NCBI RefSeq assembly: GCF_040676615.1
Contig: NZ_JBFAPI010000002.1
Coordinates: forward strand, 558,001-622,000
Direction: 5' to 3'
DNA from: Asanoa sp040676615
Lineage (GTDB): Bacteria > Actinomycetota > Actinomycetes > Mycobacteriales > Micromonosporaceae
Length of the DNA: 64,000 nt
Shown here: positions 17,602 through 26,787 of the stretch, piece after piece
How positions within the stretch are numbered: the first letter of the stretch is position 1
How the letters are laid out: each line of letters begins with the position of its first letter
Translations under genes and position numbers: made by a program
The notes under the pieces: model-generated
Databases searched by the model: none
What the model saw: the letters and a program-made list of their open reading frames with translations, nothing else
What the model was told of the DNA's origin: nothing

Positions 17602-20378
17602 CAGCGGTCTCCGCTTCCACTAGAGCTCTCCCCCACCAGGGCGAGAAACGCGTCTTCGAGGCGGCGCCGGGGCACCACCCGTTCCACCCCGATGCCGGCG
17701 CGCACCAACTCGGCCACCACCTCGCTGCGGGCCGTGCCATTGGTGTCGACCACGAGTTGCCGCGGGTCGCCGTCGAGCGAGACCGAGCGGACGCCGGCGA
17801 GCTGACCGAGCACGTCGGCCGCGGCGCCCGCGTCGGAGACCTCGATCTGCACGGTCGGCGACTCGCCGACGATGTCGTCGACCGGGCCCGAAGCGACGAT
17901 CGCGCCCTTGTTGACCACCACCACGTGGGTGCAGGTCTGCTCGACCTCGGCCAGCAGGTGGCTGGAGACCAGCACGGCCCGCCCGTCGGTGGCGTAGCGC
18001 TTGAGCACGCGGCGCATCTCGGCGATCTGTGGCGGGTCGAGCCCGTCGGTCGGCTCGTCCAGCACCAGCAACTCGGGCAGGCCGAGCATCGCCTGCGCGA
18101 TCGCCAGCCGCTGCCGCATGCCGTGGCTGTAGGTCTTGACCCGGCGGTGCACCGACTCGCCCAGCCCGGCGATCTCCAGCGCCCGGTCGAGTCGCGCGTC
18201 GGCCTCCGGCCGCCCGGTGGCCGCCCAGTACGCCCGCAGGTTGGCCAGGCCGCTCAGGTGCGGCAGGAAGCCCGGCCCCTCGACCAGCGCGCCGATCCGC
18301 GAGAGCACCGGCGAGCCGGGCACCAGCGGGTGGCCGAACACGTGCACCTGGCCGGCGGTGGGGTTGGTCAGGCCCATCAGCACCCGCAGCGTGGTGGTCT
18401 TGCCGGCACCGTTGGGCCCGAGCAGGCCGACCACCTGGCCGCGCCGCACCTCGAAGTCGACCCGGTCGACCGCGACGAAGTCGCCGTACTCCTTGCGCAG
18501 CCCGTCGACCCGCAGCGGCACGTCCGCGTACTCGGGATGCACCGAAGCGTCGTGCCGGCCGCGCCGCCGCCGGACCACCAGCAACACCACGACGAGCCCG
18601 ATGACGATCGCGACCAGCAGGCCGAGCAGCACGTAGCGCCAGATCACCTGCGGGCTGGCGATCGGCGAGCCGGCCACGGTCGGCAGGGTGACCGCGGTGG
18701 CGTCGTCGGGCACCGCGACCGTGTAGACCGCCGGCTGGTTCGGCGTCGCGAAGGCCTGGTCGGAGGTCGCGACCGCGATCCGCAGGGTGTGCCCGGCCTC
18801 GACCCGGTGGACGATCGCGGGCAGGGTGACCGGGACCGGCTGGGCCTGTGCGATGTCGGCGGGCAGCCCGGTCAGCCGGACCGGCGCGATCAGCCCGCTG
18901 GACAGCGTCGCCACCCCGCCGCCCGGGTCGACGTCGTAGAGCTTGACGAAGAGCACCGCCTCGCCGGTCGGCGACGCGGCCCGGATCCGTACGGTCGGCG
19001 CGCCGACGATGTCGACCGGCTGCTCCAACGGTGCCGAGGTGAACCGCGCGTGCTGGCCGGGCAGGTCGGTGACCACGCCGTTGACGAAGGAGGAGAGACC
19101 GCCGGCGGCCGGCAGCGAGGAGATCGCGGCTGGGTTGCCGGCGGGCGGGTTGGCCACCTGCTGCGCCGGACCGGCCACGGTCACCGTCGAGGTCGAGGTG
19201 CCGGCCAGGCCCGGGTAGGCCGGGTCGGAGTAGCCGCTGGTCACCACGCCCCGGTCGAGCGCGTTGAAGCCGGTGATCCGCGACCAGGTGAAACTGGTCG
19301 CCGGCGCGTCGCCGGTGCCCTTGACGTAGTGGTCGAGCCACTGCGCCATCAGGAAGCGGACCCGATCCTGGTCGGACTGCGGACCGTCGCCGCCGTCGTG
19401 GCCACCGGTGAACCAGGCGACCCGCACCGGGGTGCCGGTCGCCGCGATGCCACGGGCGTTGGCGTCGGCCTCGCTGAGCGGGAAGAGCGTGTCGGCGGTG
19501 CCCTGCACCAGCAGGGTCGGCGCCTTGATCTTGTCGAGCACGGTCGCCGGGCTGGACCGGCGGAGCAGGTCGACGGCGGCCTGGTCGGCCCGCCCGGCCG
19601 TGGCGATCCGCTGGTAGGCGGCGCACACGTCGGCCGCGAACCGGCCACAGGACGGGTCGGCGCCGGCGGCCGCGGCGGCGAGGTCCGGGGAAGCGGCGCC
19701 CAGATCCAGGGCCGGGCTGGCGCCGTTGCCGAAGAACAGACCGGCCCAGGTCTTCTTGAAGACGCCGTTTACGGGCCCGCGCCCGGTCGACTCCGGCAGG
19801 AACGCGCCGGCCAGGTCGTTCCAGGTGGCCATCGGCACCGCGGCGTCGATCCGCTGGTCCTGGCCGGCGAGCAGCAACGCCAGGCCGCCGCCGTAGGAAC
19901 TGCCGACCACCGCGACCCGGGGGTCGCCGGGCCCGTCGGTGCGGATGTCCGGCCGGGCGGCGAGCCAGTCGACCAACCGCTGCGCGTCGCGTACCTCGTA
20001 ATCGGGACTGTCCAGGTGGATCTGCCCGCCGCTGCGGCCGAAGCCCTGCGCCGTCCAGGTCAGCACCGCGTAGCCGAGCCCGGCGAGGTCTTCGGCGTCG
20101 TCGTAGGTGCTCTCCTTGGTGCCCCCGAAACCGTGAGCGAGCAGCACCGCGGGCACCTTGTCGGTCGCCGAGGCGCCGTCCGGGAGGAACAACCGGGTGT
20201 CCAGGTCGACCGGTTCGTCGCCGCGCGGGCCGGACCGCACCGTGATCCGGGTGTCCTGCGTGCGGTAGTCGGGCGAGTCCGGCCAGACGGCCCAGAGCAC
20301 GGCGCCCGCGAGCACGAGCAGGGCGGCGCCGCCCGCGACCAGGCGGCGACGGATGCGACGGGACAGCGGTGGTGACAT
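17601..20378 (-). CDS. Fusion: extracytoplasmic S15/CocE-type hydrolase plus cytoplasmic ABC ATPase
   Basis: A 925-residue two-part protein. A membrane anchor at about residues 14-31 leads into an alpha/beta hydrolase of the X-Pro dipeptidyl-peptidase/CocE type, with nucleophile Ser161 in GSSYGG and a C-terminal jelly-roll region typical of S15. A second membrane segment at about 580-602 (LLGLLVAIVIGLVVVLLVV) is followed by RRRRGR. A complete BcrA-like ABC ATPase follows: GPNGAGKTTT near 655, SHGMRQR near 751, LLVLDEPTDGLDP. The predicted topology places the hydrolase outside and the ATPase inside. A TACCTT box (20391-20386) 7 nt before ATG 20378 suggests a leaderless mRNA. It is cotranscribed with the permease. 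Confidence 0.88.
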   Translation of the reverse strand: MSPPLSRRIRRRLVAGGAALLVLAGAVLWAVWPDSPDYRTQDTRITVRSGPRGDEPVDLDTRLFLPDGASATDKVPAVLLAHGFGGTKESTYDDAEDLAGLGYAVLTWTAQGFGRSGGQIHLDSPDYEVRDAQRLVDWLAARPDIRTDGPGDPRVAVVGSSYGGGLALLLAGQDQRIDAAVPMATWNDLAGAFLPESTGRGPVNGVFKKTWAGLFFGNGASPALDLGAASPDLAAAAAGADPSCGRFAADVCAAYQRIATAGRADQAAVDLLRRSSPATVLDKIKAPTLLVQGTADTLFPLSEADANARGIAATGTPVRVAWFTGGHDGGDGPQSDQDRVRFLMAQWLDHYVKGTGDAPATSFTWSRITGFNALDRGVVTSGYSDPAYPGLAGTSTSTVTVAGPAQQVANPPAGNPAAISSLPAAGGLSSFVNGVVTDLPGQHARFTSAPLEQPVDIVGAPTVRIRAASPTGEAVLFVKLYDVDPGGGVATLSSGLIAPVRLTGLPADIAQAQPVPVTLPAIVHRVEAGHTLRIAVATSDQAFATPNQPAVYTVAVPDDATAVTLPTVAGSPIASPQVIWRYVLLGLLVAIVIGLVVVLLVVRRRRGRHDASVHPEYADVPLRVDGLRKEYGDFVAVDRVDFEVRRGQVVGLLGPNGAGKTTTLRVLMGLTNPTAGQVHVFGHPLVPGSPVLSRIGALVEGPGFLPHLSGLANLRAYWAATGRPEADARLDRALEIAGLGESVHRRVKTYSHGMRQRLAIAQAMLGLPELLVLDEPTDGLDPPQIAEMRRVLKRYATDGRAVLVSSHLLAEVEQTCTHVVVVNKGAIVASGPVDDIVGESPTVQIEVSDAGAAADVLGQLAGVRSVSLDGDPRQLVVDTNGTARSEVVAELVRAGIGVERVVPRRRLEDAFLALVGESSSGSGDR

Positions 20379-20688
20379 GCCGCCAAAGGTACGGCGAGGA
20401 CGCTGAGCATTGTCTGAGTTCGGTGCGCAGCCGCTTCGTGGGACACGTGCTAATCCCGCGAAATCCGACGATTGACGCCGAGCGGGCAATGAACGTGGAG
20501 CAAGTTACGGAGCGTGGTGTTTCGCTTCATGATCCATCACACAGGGCCATAGAAACCGACGGATGAAGCAGAAATGGCTGTTCGGTTTGGGCCTCCCTGG
20601 GTGCCCCTCTACTAGTTTCTCCGTCCGGTGGACGGGACGGCCGGGGCAACTCTTCAGCCCGTGCCACCACTTCGTGGAGGGGTTGCCG
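20379..20688. other. 310-bp divergent control region upstream of the conservon
   Basis: Non-coding DNA between the hydrolase-ATPase fusion (minus) and the conservon operon (plus). It holds the fusion gene's -10 box at 20386-20391. A small perfect hairpin CCGTCC-GGT-GGACGG is at 20621-20635, and TACTAG lies just before it as a weak -10 candidate for the operon. The Shine-Dalgarno GGAGGGG of the first conservon gene can pair weakly in a CCAC/GTGG stem. A frame starting at 20563 runs into the operon, but it lacks a ribosome site and normal codon use in its first 40 codons. Confidence 0.5.
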
Positions 20689-21933
20689 ATGACACGTTCC
20701 GCACCGCGTTCCCGGGCCCGCTCGGGAGCGCTGTCCGTGCTGCTGTCCATCCTGGTCGTCGCGCTGTTGGTGCCCACCGGGGTGCTGTTCGCGCAGAACT
20801 GGCGCGCCCAGGGCGACCGGGCCGCCGCCACGGCCCGCGAACTCGACGGTGTCGCCTACCTGCGCACCCTTCAACAGGTCGCGTTCGCCGTGGTCGACGC
20901 CCAGTCGGCGACGGTGGAAAACAAGCCGGTCTCGCGGGACGCCATCGTCGTCGCGGTGCAACAGGCCGACGCCACCGATGCCCGGCTCGGCGGTCGGCTG
21001 CACACGACCGACCGGTGGAACGGCATCCGCAGCCGGCTGGAGACCCTGCGCGCCGCGCCGCCCGCCGCCGACCCGACCCAGACCGTCGCCGCCTACCGGG
21101 AGGTCGGCGACCTACTGCTGGCCCTCTACGCGAAGGTGCGCGACGAGTCCGGTCTGTCCCACGACCCTGACGCCGACGCGTTCCACCTCCAGAGCAGCGC
21201 GGCGACCGAACTCCCCATCGCGGTCATCGCGACGGGCCGGCTCGCCGACGCCGCGGTGCTCGGCGTCGCGGCCCGCAAGGCGACGGCCGGCAAGCCGCCG
21301 ACCGCGGCCTCACAGCAGCAACTGTTCACGCTGGTCTCCGAGCTGGCCGCGCAGCGGGCGACGGTGCAGAACGCGTCGGACAAGCTGGTCGACGACCTGC
21401 GGGCGGCGGTGGACAGCACCGAGAGCCGCACCCTGGGCGGCAACCTGCTCAGCCGGCTCGACCGCTACCAGCGCACGGCCGACGTGGTCGTGGCGTCGTT
21501 CTCCCAGGCCGCCACCGCCGCCGCGGGCAGTGACGGCAGCCAGCCGGCCGCCGACGAGTCGCTCATCGGGAGCGCCCGCGCCGGCCTGCAGGCCGCGGCA
21601 GGCGAGCTGTCCAGCACGATCCTCAACGAGGTCGAACGGCTGCTCAACACGCGCTCCGACGCGATCGACCGAAACCGGCTGCTGACCGGTGGCGCCGCGG
21701 TCGTCGCGGTGCTCCTGGCGGTCGGGTTCTTCCTCGCCTACTTCCTCGGCGGCCGCCAGCGGCCGGCGCGGCCGACCGGCCCGTTCCCGGAGGCCGGGCC
21801 GGCCAACCCCGACGCGCTGCCGCCGGATCGGGCCACGTCGTGGCCGACGGTCGCGCCGATCACCGGCGCGCCCTACCAGGACGCGTCGCAACAGCACGCC
21901 ACACAGTGGGAGCGATCCGGTGCTACTCGGTAG
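20689..21933 (+). CDS. Two-TM extracytoplasmic sensor-like protein, first gene of the conservon
   Basis: A 414-residue protein with a membrane helix near residues 13-33 (LSVLLSILVVALLVPTGVLFA) and another near 342-366 (GGAAVVAVLLAVGFFLAYFLGG). Between them is a mostly helical extracytoplasmic domain of about 300 residues that resembles NIT-type or four-helix sensor modules. The C-terminal tail is Pro-rich. It has no kinase domain. ATG 20689 has a good Shine-Dalgarno (GGAGGGG). Its end overlaps the CvnA start by 14 bp, so it belongs to the operon and may present a signal to the kinase. Family not identified with certainty. Confidence 0.75.
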   Translation: MTRSAPRSRARSGALSVLLSILVVALLVPTGVLFAQNWRAQGDRAAATARELDGVAYLRTLQQVAFAVVDAQSATVENKPVSRDAIVVAVQQADATDARLGGRLHTTDRWNGIRSRLETLRAAPPAADPTQTVAAYREVGDLLLALYAKVRDESGLSHDPDADAFHLQSSAATELPIAVIATGRLADAAVLGVAARKATAGKPPTAASQQQLFTLVSELAAQRATVQNASDKLVDDLRAAVDSTESRTLGGNLLSRLDRYQRTADVVVASFSQAATAAAGSDGSQPAADESLIGSARAGLQAAAGELSSTILNEVERLLNTRSDAIDRNRLLTGGAAVVAVLLAVGFFLAYFLGGRQRPARPTGPFPEAGPANPDALPPDRATSWPTVAPITGAPYQDASQQHATQWERSGATR

Positions 21934-24900
21934 GCTGCGCATCCGCGGAAAGCTGGCGCTACTGCTCATCGCGCCACTCCTCGGCATCATCGCGCTGGCC
22001 GTGCCCGTCGTCGGCGAACGGGTCTCCATCGCCAACCAGGCCGACCGGACCGCCGAAACCGTTGAGGTCGCCGGCCAGGTCGGCTCGCTCGTGCAAAACC
22101 TCCAGCAGGAGCGGATGCTCTCGATCGGCTACCTGTTCGGGGTGGTCGAGCGCAACCGGCTGGTGCTGCAGAGCGCGCAGGTCGCCGACGCGGCCGCCGA
22201 CCTGCGCGCGGTCAGCGGGCTGCCGGGCGAGCTGCAGGTCTCGCTCGACGCGCTGCCCGCGCTGGCCACCATCCGCGCCTCGGTGCTCAAGGGCGAGGCC
22301 CGGCCGGAAGTTTTGCTGCCGACGTTCAGCACTGAGATCACCCGACTGATCAACTCGCTGCGGCTGCGCGACAAGGCCGACACCACCACCCCCGAGGGCC
22401 GACAGGTCATGGCGCTCGACTCGGTGCTCCGCTCCGACGAGGGGATCAGCCTGGTCGCGACCCAGATCGTGTTGCTCACCGCGGTCCGCGACGCCAACCC
22501 GACCGCGGCGGTGCCCTCACTGATCTCGACCATGACCGTGCCGACGATGGCCGTCCTGCTGCAAGACGTCGACCGGTTCCGCGCCTACGCGACGCCCGAG
22601 CAGAACGGCGTCTACGACCTGGTCCAGCAGGGCGTCGACGCGCGCAGCACCAGCGGCGACTTCCTCGGCCAGCTGGCCAAGGACCCGGTGGGTGCGCTGG
22701 CGAAGATCAAGCTGCCGACGCTCTTCCCGCTGGCCGAGTCGCTGATGACGCTCGGCACCTTCGTCGAGAAACGGATCGTCGCCGACGTCAAGGCCGAGGT
22801 CGGCGACCGGCAGAACAGAGCGCTGACGGAGGCGTACGGCGTCGGCTTGGCCTGTCTGCTCCTGCTCCTGTGTGTCGTGCTGCTCAGCGTCGCGGTCGCC
22901 CGCGCGGTCGTCCGGCCGCTGACCCGGCTCACCGAGTCGGCCGACGACGTCGCCCAGATCGCCGAGGCCGAGTTGACCAAGGTGGCCGACGGTGAGCTCG
23001 ACTCGTCGGTGCCGGTCCGGCTGGAAGCCGTCGACGTGCGCGCCCGCGACGAGGTCGGCGACCTGGCCCGCGCGTTCGAGCGCGTCCAGGCCACCGCCGC
23101 CCGGCTGGTCGAGCGGCAGGTCGCCGGCCGGCGCAATGTCGCGCAGATGTTCGGCCACGTCGGCCGCCGCACCCAGAACCTGGTCGGGCGCCAACTCGCC
23201 CTGATCGACCGGCTGGAGCGGCAGGAGGCCGACCCGGGCCGGCTGCAGCACCTCTACCGGCTCGACCACATCTCCAGCCGGTTGCGGCGCAGCGCGAGCA
23301 GCCTGGTCGTGCTCTCCGGCTCGGCCGGCGCCGACAGCCACGTCGCCCCGCTGCCGCTGACCGACGTCATCCGGCTCGCGCTGGGTGAGATCGAAGACTA
23401 TCTGCGGGTCGACATCAAGGTGCCGACCGAGATCAGCATCGCACCGTCGATGATCGGCGACCTGGTGCTGGTGCTGGCCGAACTGATGGAGAACGCGACC
23501 ACGTTCTCGCCGCCGCACACCCGGGTCACCGTCACCGGCGTGGTCAGCGATCCCGGCATCCGGCTGCTCGTGGTCGACCACGGGCTGGGCATGTCGGCCG
23601 AGCGGATGGCCGAGGAAAACGCCCGGCTGGCCCGGCGCGAGCGGCTCGACCTGGTGCCGACCGAGGTGCTCGGCCTGTTCGTGGTCGGCCGGCTGGCCCG
23701 CCGGCACGGCATGCGGGTCACGCTGAGCACGACACCCGGCGGCGGCGTCACGGCCGAACTCGAGGTGCACGAGCGCGACCTGGTCACCGACGCCGAGGTG
23801 CCGCCGCGGTCGGCCATCGCCCGGGCCCGGGTGGCCGCTCCCGAGCAGGTCCGGCCCGAGTCGCCCGCCGCGCCCGCGGTGATCGGTGGCGACGGCTCGT
23901 CCGCCGCGGTCTACGACCCGTTCCGGCCCGACCGCCGCGCCGGCGTCGGGCGCGGTGCATCATCCGCGGCACCGGCCGAAGGGCCGGCACCCGCACCGGC
24001 CGGTGCCGCGGATCCGCAGCAGGCTCCCGCGCAGCCGGCCGCCTCGGCGCCGGCCGACGCCGAGGCGCCCGCGGCCCCGGCCCCGGCGCCGCCGGCCACG
24101 GCCGCACCCGAGTGGCCGATCCGGCAGCGGCTCCCCGGACGCACCGAGCCGCCGAGCACGAAGCCCGCACCGGCGGATGACGAGACGCCCGAGGCCACCG
24201 ACGAGCAGCCGCCGGGCCGCCGGCCCGGAGCACCGACCCGCCGGCCGGGCGGCCCCAACGGCAACTCGCCCGGCTTCGACGAGGCGGCGCTCAGCCGGGC
24301 CAGCCGGATGCTCGCCAACGGGCAGCCGTGGAACGCGTTCGTGCCCCAGCCGCGCATCGCCGGCGAGGTCGACGAGCCGGTCAACCAGCGCCCGGCCCCG
24401 ACGGACCGCCCGAACCCGCCGATCAGGCCGGCGAGGCCGACCCCGACGACCCCGACGAGCCCGACGACCGCCACGACCCACACGACCCCGGCGACCCCGA
24501 CGACCCCGACGACCCCGGCGAGCCCGACGACCGCCACGACCCCCACGACGCCGACCGCTGCGGCGGCCGCGGCCGCCGCGGCCGCCGCCCGGCCCGGCCC
24601 GCTGGCCAAGGGCAGGCCGGCCAAGCCGGGCAAGGCCGCCGACAAGCCCAAGCCCGAACTCTCCGACGAGGAGACCCAGGCGGTGCTCCGCCGCCGGGTG
24701 CCGGGCGCCAAGCTGCCGACCGACGGCGCGGCCGAGTCGACGCCGACCTCGGCACCGCCCTCGCCGGCCGACCCGGCCGCCGCCCGCGCCCTGGTCGAAG
24801 AGTTCGAGGCCGGCGTCCGCTATGCCGAGCGGCAGGTCCGCGGCGGCGCCGTGCCGGGCGCGCGGCCCCTGCCCGTCAACGGCTCAGCCAACGGCAGGAC

Positions 24901-25135
24901 GGCAACCGAGGCCACCAGCCGCGGCACCGCGACGGCCGCACCGGGCCGCCCGCTCAGCCGGCGCCAACCCGGCGCCACGCTCGACGATCAGGCGGTCTCC
25001 ACCGAGCGCCAGACGTCTGACCAACCACTGGACCCGGAAGCCGCCCGCGACCTGGTCCAACAGTTCGAATCCGGTGTGGCACGGGCGATGCGCCAGATCA
25101 GTGCCGGCCTCCGCGACGAAGAGGGAACACGATGA
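21920..25135 (+). CDS. cvnA: CvnA-type sensor histidine kinase-like protein
   Basis: A 1071-residue membrane kinase. TM1 is at about 10-30 (LALLLIAPLLGIIALAV). A nitrate/nitrite-sensing (NIT) extracytoplasmic domain spans about 45-300, TM2 is at about 305-330 (LACLLLLLCVVLLSVAVA), and HAMP is at about 330-385. A HATPase_c domain has the N-box ELMENATTFSPP near 520 and DHGLGM near 553. The usual phospho-accepting H-box is not evident, as in other conservon kinases. The last ~430 residues are disordered, Pro/Ala/Thr-rich, with an internal duplication, and end in conserved motifs (VEEFEAGVRYAERQV, VQQFESGVARAMRQI). It starts at GTG and is coupled to neighbours on both sides. Confidence 0.92.
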   Translation: MLLGRLRIRGKLALLLIAPLLGIIALAVPVVGERVSIANQADRTAETVEVAGQVGSLVQNLQQERMLSIGYLFGVVERNRLVLQSAQVADAAADLRAVSGLPGELQVSLDALPALATIRASVLKGEARPEVLLPTFSTEITRLINSLRLRDKADTTTPEGRQVMALDSVLRSDEGISLVATQIVLLTAVRDANPTAAVPSLISTMTVPTMAVLLQDVDRFRAYATPEQNGVYDLVQQGVDARSTSGDFLGQLAKDPVGALAKIKLPTLFPLAESLMTLGTFVEKRIVADVKAEVGDRQNRALTEAYGVGLACLLLLLCVVLLSVAVARAVVRPLTRLTESADDVAQIAEAELTKVADGELDSSVPVRLEAVDVRARDEVGDLARAFERVQATAARLVERQVAGRRNVAQMFGHVGRRTQNLVGRQLALIDRLERQEADPGRLQHLYRLDHISSRLRRSASSLVVLSGSAGADSHVAPLPLTDVIRLALGEIEDYLRVDIKVPTEISIAPSMIGDLVLVLAELMENATTFSPPHTRVTVTGVVSDPGIRLLVVDHGLGMSAERMAEENARLARRERLDLVPTEVLGLFVVGRLARRHGMRVTLSTTPGGGVTAELEVHERDLVTDAEVPPRSAIARARVAAPEQVRPESPAAPAVIGGDGSSAAVYDPFRPDRRAGVGRGASSAAPAEGPAPAPAGAADPQQAPAQPAASAPADAEAPAAPAPAPPATAAPEWPIRQRLPGRTEPPSTKPAPADDETPEATDEQPPGRRPGAPTRRPGGPNGNSPGFDEAALSRASRMLANGQPWNAFVPQPRIAGEVDEPVNQRPAPTDRPNPPIRPARPTPTTPTSPTTATTHTTPATPTTPTTPASPTTATTPTTPTAAAAAAAAAAARPGPLAKGRPAKPGKAADKPKPELSDEETQAVLRRRVPGAKLPTDGAAESTPTSAPPSPADPAAARALVEEFEAGVRYAERQVRGGAVPGARPLPVNGSANGRTATEATSRGTATAAPGRPLSRRQPGATLDDQAVSTERQTSDQPLDPEAARDLVQQFESGVARAMRQISAGLRDEEGTR
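24457..24542 (+). repeat. 63-bp in-frame duplication in the cvnA linker
   Basis: The 23-bp block from 24457 to 24479 recurs exactly at 24520-24542, a 63-bp period equal to 21 codons. It lies inside a longer run of ACC/CCG-type codons encoding Thr-Pro-rich repeats, followed by an 11-residue poly-Ala run. The repeat keeps the frame, so linker length can vary without breaking the gene. Confidence 0.75.
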
Positions 25136-25608
25136 CCAGCCCGTACATCCACGAAAGCATCGAGCGCGCTGATGCGGACGTGTCCAACGGCCAGCTCAGC
25201 CAGGAGGCGCAGACCTTCAACTGGCTGCTCGACTCGTTCACCTCAGGCACCGCGGGCGTCGTGGAGGCCATCGCGGTCTCCAGCGACGGCCTGCTGATGG
25301 CGATGTCGGCGATCAAGGACCGGGCCAACGCCGAACGGCTGGCCGCGATCGTCTCCGGCATGACCAGCCTGGCCGGTGGTGCCGCAAACTGGTACTCGCT
25401 GGGCGGCCTCAACCGGGTGATCGTCGACATGGCCGACGGCTACCTGCTGATCACCTCGATCAGCAGCGGCTCGGTGCTCGGCGTGATCGCCGACCGGTCG
25501 GCCAACCTGGGCACGCTGGCCTACGAGATGACGCTGTTCGCGAGCCGGGCCGGTGGCGCGCTGACGCCGCGTCTGATCGCCGAGTTGAAGAACTCCGTGC
25601 AGTCATGA
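25132..25608 (+). CDS. cvnB: CvnB, roadblock/LC7 domain protein
   Basis: A 158-residue roadblock/LC7 protein, the usual partner that binds Ras-like MglA-type GTPases and dimerises. Typical segments are NWLLDSFTSGTAGVVEAIAVSSDGLLMAMS, the AERLAAIVSGMTSLAGGAA helix and VIVDMADGYLLITSISSGSVLGVIADRSANLG. ATG 25132 overlaps the CvnA stop by 4 bp (ATGA), so translation is coupled. In conservons the order CvnA-CvnB-CvnC-CvnD is constant and the products form a membrane-associated complex. Confidence 0.95.
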   Translation: MTSPYIHESIERADADVSNGQLSQEAQTFNWLLDSFTSGTAGVVEAIAVSSDGLLMAMSAIKDRANAERLAAIVSGMTSLAGGAANWYSLGGLNRVIVDMADGYLLITSISSGSVLGVIADRSANLGTLAYEMTLFASRAGGALTPRLIAELKNSVQS

Positions 25609-26048
25609 CCCCGGTGCACGACCCCGAACCAGGCACGGGTGTACGCCCGTACCTGAAGGCGGGGTTGGCCGGCGGGGAGGGTGGCGGGACACCACCCGAC
25701 GACGACCCGTCGGCGGCCCTGCGGCCGTTCGTGCTCACGTCGGGGCGGGTGGTCGGCGTCGATCCCGCGATCGGCATGGAGACGCAGGTGACCGTCCACG
25801 ACGGACCACCGCGTACCCACCTGCCGAGCAGCGCGCGCGAACTGCACGCGATCGTGGCGCTGTGCGCCGCACCGATGTCCGTGGCCGAGATATCGGCGCG
25901 GTTGCGCATGCACCTCGGGGTCACCCGGGTGCTGGTCGGAGACCTTCGGGCGACCGGCCACCTGGACGTACACACGCTTGATGTCGCTGACCCTCGCGAC
26001 CCCGAGACGATTCGGCGGGTGATCCGTGGACTACGTGCGATCTCCTGA
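25605..26048 (+). CDS. cvnC: CvnC, DUF742 protein
   Basis: A 147-residue DUF742 protein. The diagnostic start of the domain, VRPFVLTSGRV-like, appears as LRPFVLTSGRVVGVDP. It is followed by a winged-helix-like region (LHAIVALCAAPMSVAEISARLRMHLGVTRVLVGDL) and a short C-terminus. The N-terminal 40 residues are Gly/Pro-rich and acidic. It overlaps cvnB by 4 bp and the GTG of cvnD lies 23 bp inside its end. Its function in the conservon complex is not established. Confidence 0.95.
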   Translation: MTPVHDPEPGTGVRPYLKAGLAGGEGGGTPPDDDPSAALRPFVLTSGRVVGVDPAIGMETQVTVHDGPPRTHLPSSARELHAIVALCAAPMSVAEISARLRMHLGVTRVLVGDLRATGHLDVHTLDVADPRDPETIRRVIRGLRAIS

Positions 26049-26760
26049 GTGGCAGCTCACAACCACCGAGCCTGACCCCGGTGGGCGCCATCGTGAGCAG
26101 CAGTCGGCGTACGCCCCGAATGTGGGTTGGCACCACATCGGCGCACCCGCACCCGCGGTCGACGCGCGCGTGGTCGGCCCGCCGGCGAAGCGGCGCCGCG
26201 CGCCGATTCCGGTCAAGATCGTGGTTGCCGGCGGCTTCGGCGTCGGCAAGACCACCACGGTCGGCGCGATCTCCGAGATCGCCCCGCTGACCACCGAGGC
26301 GGAGATGACCACCGCCTCGATCGGCGTCGACGACCTGCATCCAGACTCGACGAAGACGACCACCACGGTGGCGATGGACTTCGGTTGCGTGACCATCGAC
26401 GGCAGCCTGAAGCTCTATCTTTTCGGCACACCCGGCCAGTCCCGCTTCGGGTTCATGTGGGACGACCTCACCCGGGGAGCGCTCGGCGCGCTGGTAGTGG
26501 TTGACAGCGGCCGTCTGGACGAGTGTCATTTCGCCATCGACTACTTCGAACGGGCAGATTTGCCCTTCGTCGTAGCCGTGAACGCGTTCGACGGGCAACT
26601 CACCCACGACCTCAACGCCGTGCGGTGGGCGCTGGCGGTCGGCGACCACGTTCCGGTGGTCCGCTTCGACGCGCGGCAACGCCTGTCGGTCCGCGACGCC
26701 CTGCTCGTGCTGCTGGACAGGGCGTTGGATCGCGCCTTGCGCGAGCGCGGGGGGTCGTGA
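26026..26760 (+). CDS. cvnD: CvnD, MglA-like small GTPase
   Basis: A 244-residue Ras-like GTPase of the conservon type. The P-loop GGFGVGKTT is at residues 69-77, the G3 motif GTPGQ at 134-138 and a G4-like NAFD at 186-189, in place of NKxD. The first ~60 residues form an extra, probably disordered leader, longer than in many CvnD proteins; a later start cannot be excluded. It is the GTPase that cycles with CvnB and is membrane-associated. GTG 26026 lies within cvnC. Confidence 0.93.
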   Translation: MDYVRSPEWQLTTTEPDPGGRHREQQSAYAPNVGWHHIGAPAPAVDARVVGPPAKRRRAPIPVKIVVAGGFGVGKTTTVGAISEIAPLTTEAEMTTASIGVDDLHPDSTKTTTTVAMDFGCVTIDGSLKLYLFGTPGQSRFGFMWDDLTRGALGALVVVDSGRLDECHFAIDYFERADLPFVVAVNAFDGQLTHDLNAVRWALAVGDHVPVVRFDARQRLSVRDALLVLLDRALDRALRERGGS

Positions 26761-26787
26761 GCGAGGCTGTGACGGAGGTCGGTCCGG

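Noticed and set aside
17595..20375. 926-codon plus-strand frame
   Set aside because: It mirrors the hydrolase-ATPase fusion on the other strand and has His/Asp/Gly/Arg-rich composition without any recognisable motif.
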